Assembly: GCA_900552135.1 (NCBI GenBank) | Contig: URYN01000014.1 | Location: 1-29,041 of the forward strand | DNA length: 29,041 bases | Direction: 5' to 3' | Source of the DNA: an uncultured Clostridium sp. | Lineage (GTDB): Bacteria > Bacillota > Clostridia > TANB77 > CAG-508 | Shown: piece after piece, positions 23,986 to 29,041 of the stretch | How the letters are laid out: every line of letters begins with the position of its first letter | Position numbering within the stretch: the first letter of the stretch is position 1 | The notes under the pieces: model-generated | Told to the model about the DNA's origin: nothing | Databases searched by the model: none | What the model saw: only the letters and a program-made list of their open reading frames with translations | Translations under genes and position numbers: made by a program

Positions 23986-23998
23986 ATAGAGGCACAAT

Positions 23999-25072
23999 AT
24001 GTTGATAACTGAGTTAGAATTACAGAATTTTAGGAACTATGAGACGCAAAAAATTGAATTCAATAATAGTATAAATGTTTTTTATGGCGACAATGCACAA
24101 GGGAAAACCAATATTATAGAATCAATTTTTGTGTCTGCTTTTGGTAAATCTTTTAGAACAAGTAAAGAAAAAGAATTAATAAAATATAATGAAAACTTTT
24201 TAAATATAAATCTGAAATATCAAAAAAAAGATAGAGATGGCAGTATAAAAATTCAAATTGCTGATAAAAAATCTATTTTAGTAAATGGAGTAAAAATAAA
24301 AAAGCTAAGTGAATTATTAGGAAATATTAATATTGTATTATTTACTCCAGATGATATAAATATTTTAAAAGATGGACCTGCACAAAGACGCAGATTTCTT
24401 GATATGATGATAGGACAAATCAGACCAAACTATGTAAATAATCTTAATTTATATTTAAAAGTATTGGAACAAAGAAATAATTATTTAAAACAAATAAAAA
24501 ATGATGAAAAAAATGCTAATTATGAACTTCTTGATATATGGGACGAAAAACTAGCTCAATATGCAAATAAAATATGTATTTATAGAATTGAATTTATAAA
24601 TAAAATAAAGGAAAAAATAAATGAAATTCATAAAAAAATAACAGAAAATAAAGAAAAAATAAAAATTGAGTATTTAACAGACTGTGAAAATTATAATGAA
24701 TTATTAAAGAAAATAAAAGAAAGAAGAAAATTAGACATTATTAAAGGATATACAACAAAAGGAATTCACAGAGACGATTTTAATATTTATATAAATGACA
24801 ATCTGGTAAATGTGTATGGTTCTCAGGGACAACACAGAACTGCTGTATTATCTTTAAAAATGTGTGAACTTCAAATAATTAAAGACGAAATTGGCGAAAG
24901 CCCAATACTTTTATTAGATGATTTCATGTCAGAACTTGATAGTAAAAGAAGAAAAAATTTCTTAAAAAATATAGGGGATACTCAAGTAATAATTACATGT
25001 ACTGATAAATTTGATGAAGAAAATAAAAATAAAAAAATATTCTATGTTAATAATGGAAAAATAATTGATTAA
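23999..25072 (+). CDS. recF: DNA replication and repair protein RecF
   Basis: 357 residues, SMC-like ABC ATPase. Walker A GDNAQGKT at 30-37, LFTPDDINILKDGPAQRRRFLD in the middle, signature SQGQHRTAVLSLKMCEL, and Walker B PILLLDDFMSELD near 310. It helps load RecA at gaps. AGAGG lies 8 bases before the ATG. The middle (about 195-245) is very Lys/Glu/Ile-rich, reflecting extreme A-richness of the coding strand. Confidence 0.97.
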   Translation: MLITELELQNFRNYETQKIEFNNSINVFYGDNAQGKTNIIESIFVSAFGKSFRTSKEKELIKYNENFLNINLKYQKKDRDGSIKIQIADKKSILVNGVKIKKLSELLGNINIVLFTPDDINILKDGPAQRRRFLDMMIGQIRPNYVNNLNLYLKVLEQRNNYLKQIKNDEKNANYELLDIWDEKLAQYANKICIYRIEFINKIKEKINEIHKKITENKEKIKIEYLTDCENYNELLKKIKERRKLDIIKGYTTKGIHRDDFNIYINDNLVNVYGSQGQHRTAVLSLKMCELQIIKDEIGESPILLLDDFMSELDSKRRKNFLKNIGDTQVIITCTDKFDEENKNKKIFYVNNGKIID

Positions 25073-25334
25073 AAAATAAATAAATAATAAAATAAATAAA
25101 AAAATAAAAATAAAAAATAAAAATAAATAATAAAATAAATAAATAAAAAAATAAATAATAAAGAAAAAAATAAATTTAAAAGAAGAAAGAATAATTTAAA
25201 AATAGGTCTTGATTAAATTAAAAAATAGATATAGAATACAAGAAGATATAGGAAACAGAAGAAAATAAAGGAAAATAAATTTAATAAAAAAAGCATAAAT
25301 AAATTTACATAATGCTAAAGAAAGGAAGTAAATA
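25073..25334 (+). repeat. A-rich, C-depleted low-complexity spacer recF-gyrB
   Basis: About 260 bp made mostly of AAATAAATAA-type words; C is almost absent from the plus strand. No open frame, tRNA or terminator was recognised. It ends with the gyrB ribosome-binding site (AAAGGAAG). Confidence 0.7.
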
Positions 25335-27251
25335 ATGGAAAAGTATAATCACAAATATAATGCTGAGCAAATTCAAGTACTAGAGGGACTAGAAGCCGTT
25401 AGAAAAAGACCCGGAATGTACATAGGAAGTGTTTCTATTAGAGGATTACATCACCTTGTATATGAAATAGTGGATAACTGTGTTGATGAAGCTTTGGCAG
25501 GATATTGTACTCATATACATATTATTATAGAAAAAGGAAATATTATTTCTGTTGAAGACGATGGAAGAGGAATACCTGTTGATATACATCCAAAAACTCA
25601 TATTTCAGCTGCGGAAACAGTTTATACAGTATTACATGCTGGTGGAAAATTTGGAGGAGACAGTGGTTACAAAGTTTCTGGAGGACTTCATGGTGTTGGA
25701 GCTTCAGTTGTAAACGCTTTATCTGAATGGGCAGAAGTTACAATTCAAAGAGATGGTGGAATTTATGAAATGAAATTCCAAAGAGGAAAAACTGTAGAGA
25801 CTCTTACAAAAATAGGAGATTCTAAAAAAACAGGAACAAAAGTAAGATTTTTAGCTGACAGTACTATATTTGAAACATTAGAATATGACTTTTCAACTCT
25901 AGAAGAGAGATTTAGAGAAATAGCTTTCTTAAATAAAGGATTACATATAACAATAGAAGACCAAAGAAATGATGAAGAGTTAAAAAAATCGGAATTTTGC
26001 TTTGAGGGTGGACTAGTTTCATTTGTTGAATACTTAAATAAAAATAAAGAAAAAATACATCCAACTCCAATATATGTAGAAAAAGACGGAGAAGTACCTG
26101 TTGAAATTGCAATACAATATACAACAGCTTATTCTGAAAACATAATTACATTCGTAAATAATATAAACACAATAGAGGGTGGAACTCATTTAGAAGGATT
26201 TAAGAGAGGAATAACTAAAGTATTTAATGATTATGCAAGAGCTCACAATATATTAAAGGAAAAAGATTCAAACCTTTTAGGTGAAGATATAAGAGAGGGA
26301 ATGACAGCTGTTATATCAGTAAAAGTTAAAGAACCTCAATTTGAAGGACAAACAAAAACAAAGCTTGGAAATAGCAATGTAACAGGAATTGTTCAATCAA
26401 TGGTTGTAGAAGTACTAGCTCCTTTCCTAGAGGAAAATCCATCAGTTGCTAAAGCAATACTTGAAAAATGTATTAGTGCATCAAGAGCAAGAGAAGCTGC
26501 AAGAAAAGCCAGAGAATTAGTTAGAAGAAAGAGTGCTCTAGAATCAACAACATTACCTGGAAAACTAGCTGATTGTAGTGAAAAAGATGCGTCGCAATGT
26601 GAAGTTTACATCGTCGAGGGAGATTCGGCAGGTGGATCAGCAAAGCAGGGAAGAGATAGAAGATTCCAAGCTATATTACCACTTTGGGGAAAGATGCTTA
26701 ATGTTGAAAAATCAAGAGCTGACAAAATATATAACAACGAGAAACTACAACCAGTTATATTAGCTGTTGGTGCAGGAATCGGAAATGACTTTGATATAAA
26801 TAAAATAAGATATGGAAAAATAATAATAATGGCTGATGCCGATGTCGACGGTGCTCATATTAGAACATTATTATTAACATTCTTCTTTAGATATATGAGA
26901 CCATTAATTGAAAATGGTAATGTATATCTAGCACAACCACCTCTGTATAAATTATCTAAAAAAGGTTTCAAAGATGTTTACTGTTATACAGATGAAGAAA
27001 TGGCACAACATTTACAAGAAATGGGTAGAGATAACGTAAATATACAAAGATATAAAGGTCTAGGAGAAATGAACCCAGAGCAATTATGGGAAACAACTAT
27101 GAACCCAGCAACAAGAATAATGATAAAAGTTACAATGGAAGATGCAATAAAAGCAGATCAAATATTCAATATATTAATGGGTGAAGAAATTGGACCAAGA
27201 AGAGAATTTATAGAGAAAAATGCAAAAACAGTTAGAAACCTTGATGTATAA
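25335..27251 (+). CDS. gyrB: DNA gyrase subunit B
   Basis: 638 residues. GHKL ATPase domain: EIVDNCVDEALAG with the catalytic Glu, DDGRGIPVDIHP, and GGLHGVGASVVNALS. The transducer domain follows, then the TOPRIM domain with EGDSAGGSAKQGRDRRFQ, the DADVDGAHIRTLLLTFFFR metal-binding motif and the C-terminal RYKGLGEMNPEQLWETTM. The length is that of a single-gene GyrB. It introduces negative supercoils with GyrA, which is not in this window. Confidence 0.98.
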   Translation: MEKYNHKYNAEQIQVLEGLEAVRKRPGMYIGSVSIRGLHHLVYEIVDNCVDEALAGYCTHIHIIIEKGNIISVEDDGRGIPVDIHPKTHISAAETVYTVLHAGGKFGGDSGYKVSGGLHGVGASVVNALSEWAEVTIQRDGGIYEMKFQRGKTVETLTKIGDSKKTGTKVRFLADSTIFETLEYDFSTLEERFREIAFLNKGLHITIEDQRNDEELKKSEFCFEGGLVSFVEYLNKNKEKIHPTPIYVEKDGEVPVEIAIQYTTAYSENIITFVNNINTIEGGTHLEGFKRGITKVFNDYARAHNILKEKDSNLLGEDIREGMTAVISVKVKEPQFEGQTKTKLGNSNVTGIVQSMVVEVLAPFLEENPSVAKAILEKCISASRAREAARKARELVRRKSALESTTLPGKLADCSEKDASQCEVYIVEGDSAGGSAKQGRDRRFQAILPLWGKMLNVEKSRADKIYNNEKLQPVILAVGAGIGNDFDINKIRYGKIIIMADADVDGAHIRTLLLTFFFRYMRPLIENGNVYLAQPPLYKLSKKGFKDVYCYTDEEMAQHLQEMGRDNVNIQRYKGLGEMNPEQLWETTMNPATRIMIKVTMEDAIKADQIFNILMGEEIGPRREFIEKNAKTVRNLDV

Positions 27252-27274
27252 AGAAAAAATAATTAAATAAAAAT

Positions 27275-27310
27275 ATAATAGCCCATAAGATATTTCTTAT
27301 AGGCTATTAT
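27275..27310. terminator. Hairpin after gyrB
   Basis: ATAATAGCC (27275-27283) pairs with GGCTATTAT (27302-27310), and an inner ATAAGA/TCTTAT stem tops it. The U-rich side (ATTTTTATTT) is on the minus strand, so it works best as a minus-strand terminator although it also lies 23 bp after gyrB. Confidence 0.6.
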
Positions 27311-27726
27311 TATGAGGCTAATATTAATCTTTGCTAAAACCAATAAATCTAACGAATAACCTAATATATATTACTATATAAATAAGCTATGTTGCCAAAA
27401 TTATCAATCAGTTGCTTGAACAAAAATCCACCAATAATAGCTAAAGTAATCCGTTAAAGGACTAAAAATAACCACTAAAAAATAGAAAAATACTCGTAAC
27501 ATAAAATATATTACCTATAATTTAACCACCTAAAAATAAGAATAAAAAAGTAGCTTACATACAAGTAATATACTCATATCGCCGACTTATAAACATCTAA
27601 AATATTAAACATTTATAAATCTTTGCTCGAAACACAAAAGACCTTAAATTAAAATCTAATATATTTCTTAGTTCAACTAATATTAACCTTACAATAATAT
27701 TATGTGCGATAAATAAAAAAATATAC
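27311..27726. other. Non-coding or decayed stretch after gyrB
   Basis: No convincing gene. On the minus strand (about 27363-27504) two frames together spell a hydrophobic sequence, MLRVFFYFLVVIFSP in one and ITLAIIGGFLFKQLID to a TAG in another, just upstream of the minus-strand terminator-like hairpin. This could be a decayed small membrane-protein gene, but AT-rich DNA gives hydrophobic words by chance. Confidence 0.3.
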
Positions 27727-27873
27727 AAAAAATAAAAATTAATTTAAAATAATTAATTAAATAAAAAATTAAATTAATAAAAATAAATAATAAATAATTA
27801 AATAAATAAAAAAATTAAATAAATAATAAATAAAATAATAAATAAAATAATAAATAAAATAATAAATAAAAAT
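27727..27873. repeat. 147-bp G/C-free tract with 4 tandem 12-mers
   Basis: No G or C between 27727 and 27873. Within it AAATAATAAATA repeats four times perfectly at 27821-27868. A-rich low complexity continues to about 27960. No coding potential. Confidence 0.8.
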
Positions 27874-27990
27874 GATAAATAAATATAAAAAATAATATAA
27901 AATAATAAATAAAAAATCAAAAATAATAGAAAAAAGAAAATAATTGAAAAAAATAATAAGCTAATGAAAGAATTTGACGAACGAATTATG

Positions 27991-28019
27991 TTGACAAACT
28001 ACTCAAGAACAAATAGAAT
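27991..28019 (+). promoter_or_regulatory. Sigma-A promoter of the TraC-like gene
   Basis: TTGACA (27991-27996), 17-bp spacer, TAGAAT (28014-28019), 36 bp before the predicted start. Confidence 0.72.
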
Positions 28020-28054
28020 AATAAATATAAAAATTATAAAAGAGGTGATTTTAT

Positions 28055-28585
28055 TTGGTCTATTCTATACAAAGGTGGATGCCGTTTAATTGCATATCCG
28101 CAAGTGGAATTATCAAACTAAAGAATAATACATATATTAAGATATTAAAAGTTATTCCAATTAATTTTGATTTGAAGTCAGATTTAGAAAAAAGTTCAAT
28201 ATTAAATTCATATAAGTTATTTCTGAAAAATTATAATTTCGATATTCAAATAATAATAAAAAGTAAAAAAGAAAATTTAAATGAACATCTAAATAAAATA
28301 AAAAATAAAAAGAAAAATGAAAATGAAAAAATAAATAAAATAATAGATTTATATATAAATCATATAGAGAAATTTAATTATATTAATAAATCAAATGCAA
28401 AACAATTTTATATTCTTATAAATCAAATTCCAGAAAAAAATAATAAAAATTCTTATGAAGAAGAATTAAATGAAAAATATTTAAAAATAAAAGAAGGATT
28501 ATCTAGGTGCGGAAATATTGTTTTAAATATTAATAAAAAAGAGGAAATAATAGAAATTTTAAAAGATTATTTTTTATTAACATGA
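28055..28585 (+). CDS. TraC/VirB4 N-terminal-domain-like protein, stand-alone
   Basis: 176 residues from the TTG at 28055, with AGAGGTG 8 bases upstream. The first ~75 residues (a SGIIKLKNNTYIKILKVIPINF segment, then LEKSSILNSYKLFLKNYNFDIQIIIKSKKENL) resemble the N-terminal region of TraC/VirB4-type conjugation proteins of clostridial clusters. The rest is a Lys/Asn/Glu-rich helix (80-120) and a small C-terminal part (QFYILINQIPE, GNIVLNINKKEE). No ATPase motifs are present. It may be a separately encoded accessory domain, 19 kb from the VirD4-like cluster. Extremely A-rich coding. Family call is from memory of sequence character and is moderate. Confidence 0.55.
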   Translation: MVYSIQRWMPFNCISASGIIKLKNNTYIKILKVIPINFDLKSDLEKSSILNSYKLFLKNYNFDIQIIIKSKKENLNEHLNKIKNKKKNENEKINKIIDLYINHIEKFNYINKSNAKQFYILINQIPEKNNKNSYEEELNEKYLKIKEGLSRCGNIVLNINKKEEIIEILKDYFLLT

Positions 28586-28653
28586 ATCAATTTCATATTG
28601 TTGGTATATAATGATAATCAGCCAAGGAAAACTAATCATAAGGAGATTTAACA

Positions 28654-28977
28654 ATGGTCATCACAGATATCAAAGTAAGAAAGCTTTTTGAAGAAGGACC
28701 GATGAAGGCTATAGTTTCCGTTACGTTCGACGATCAATTGGCGCTTCACGACATCAAAGTTATCAGCGTTCGCGATAAAAACTTCATTGTCATGCCCAGC
28801 CGCAAGAATCCCGACGGAACATACCGCGACATCGTACATCCTATAAATGCAGAGTTCAGAGGTATGCTCGAAGCTGAGGTAATCAAAGCTTACGAAGAAG
28901 AACTTGCACGTGCCGCTGCTGAACGCGAAACTGAAGCATACGAGAATCAGCAGAACGAAGAAACAGAACTTGGTTGA
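28654..28977 (+). CDS. spoVG: Septation/sporulation regulator SpoVG
   Basis: 107 residues. The conserved SpoVG core is complete: ITDIKVRKLFEEGPMKAIVSVTFDD, ALHDIKVISV, FIVMPSRKNPDGTYRDIVHPIN, then a Glu/Ala-rich tail. It is an RNA/DNA-binding regulator of septation and sporulation genes in Firmicutes. AAGGAGA lies 8 bases before the ATG. Base use differs sharply from every other gene here: many G/C-ending codons (GCC, CGC, GTC, ATC, GAC) against almost none in neighbours. The start of this composition coincides with about 28,590-28,620. Confidence 0.95.
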   Translation: MVITDIKVRKLFEEGPMKAIVSVTFDDQLALHDIKVISVRDKNFIVMPSRKNPDGTYRDIVHPINAEFRGMLEAEVIKAYEEELARAAAERETEAYENQQNEETELG

Positions 28978-29006
28978 GTGTTATAAAAAATAACACTGAA
29001 TAATAT

Positions 29007-29041
29007 TCCGGTCAGGCGGATTTTGTCTGGTCGGATTTTTT
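29007..29041 (+). terminator. Rho-independent terminator after spoVG
   Basis: An 11-bp stem with three G.U pairs (29007-29017 with 29025-29035), 7-nt loop, followed by T6 that runs to the end of the window. Confidence 0.85.

Noticed and set aside
26641..26720. GyrB PLWGKMLNVEK instead of the textbook PLRGK
   Set aside because: As far as I recall Trp is common at this position in Clostridia GyrB, so I do not treat it as a resistance or defect signal.
27727..27873. CRISPR-like array in the repeated AT tract
   Set aside because: The 12-mers are contiguous with no spacers; it is a simple tandem repeat.

Overview
The window is a low-GC, AT-saturated chromosome segment of a Clostridia-type Firmicute, most likely an uncultivated gut lineage. 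The evidence is the classic Firmicute origin neighbourhood (rpmH-rnpA-yidD-yidC-jag-mnmE-mnmG-rsmG-parA-parB-DUF4446 leftward, dnaA-dnaN-recF-gyrB rightward), DnaD/DnaC-type primosome genes, a VanW protein, a DUF1858 protein and SpoVG. I see no parS site, no yaaA between dnaN and recF, no remB before gyrB and no gyrA.

Layout. 0.2-2.7 kb: SDR reductase, tRNA-Lys(CTT) and a VanW/G5 envelope protein on the minus strand. 2.9-4.1 kb: an XRE-S24 regulator and a stand-alone CBM25-like protein on the plus strand. 4.3-4.8 kb: a tRNA operon (Lys-TTT, Glu-TTC, Thr-TGT) in which tRNA-Thr is split by a 231-nt group I intron. 5.3-8.8 kb: a partial conjugation-like cluster (small membrane protein, VirD4-like coupling protein, VirB2-like pilin, TrbL/VirB6-like channel, PrgI/VirB3-like). 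8.9-11.1 kb: the DnaD and DnaC/DnaI-like helicase-loading pair. 11.2-11.4 kb: two tRNA-Ser genes. 11.6-20.8 kb: the leftward origin operons. 20.8-22.8 kb: a bipartite oriC around dnaA, with DnaA boxes and a DnaA-trio/AT-rich unwinding element. 22.8-27.3 kb: dnaN, recF, gyrB. 27.3-28.6 kb: about 800 bp of non-coding, partly G/C-free DNA, then a stand-alone TraC/VirB4-N-terminal-like gene. 28.65 kb to the end: spoVG, with a strikingly different base composition.

Main discovery candidate. Three genes (coupling protein, TrbL-like channel protein, and the chromosomal helicase loader DnaC) are each interrupted by exactly one +1 frameshift, and at each one the zero-frame codon is CGG followed by A or T. 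Skipping the C and reading GGN as Gly restores a full-length family protein. In every other gene of the window (about 7,900 codons counted by eye) I find no in-frame CGG, although CGG is common out of frame. The other CGN codons are used. This suggests that CGG is an unread ('hungry') codon in this lineage, perhaps because tRNA-Arg(CCG) is lost, and that CGG-N acts as a minimal +1 frameshift signal, including in a gene expected to be essential.

Genes on both sides of oriC mostly point away from it (co-directional with replication). The plus-strand block at 2.9-11.1 kb, which holds all three frameshifted genes, is head-on to replication.
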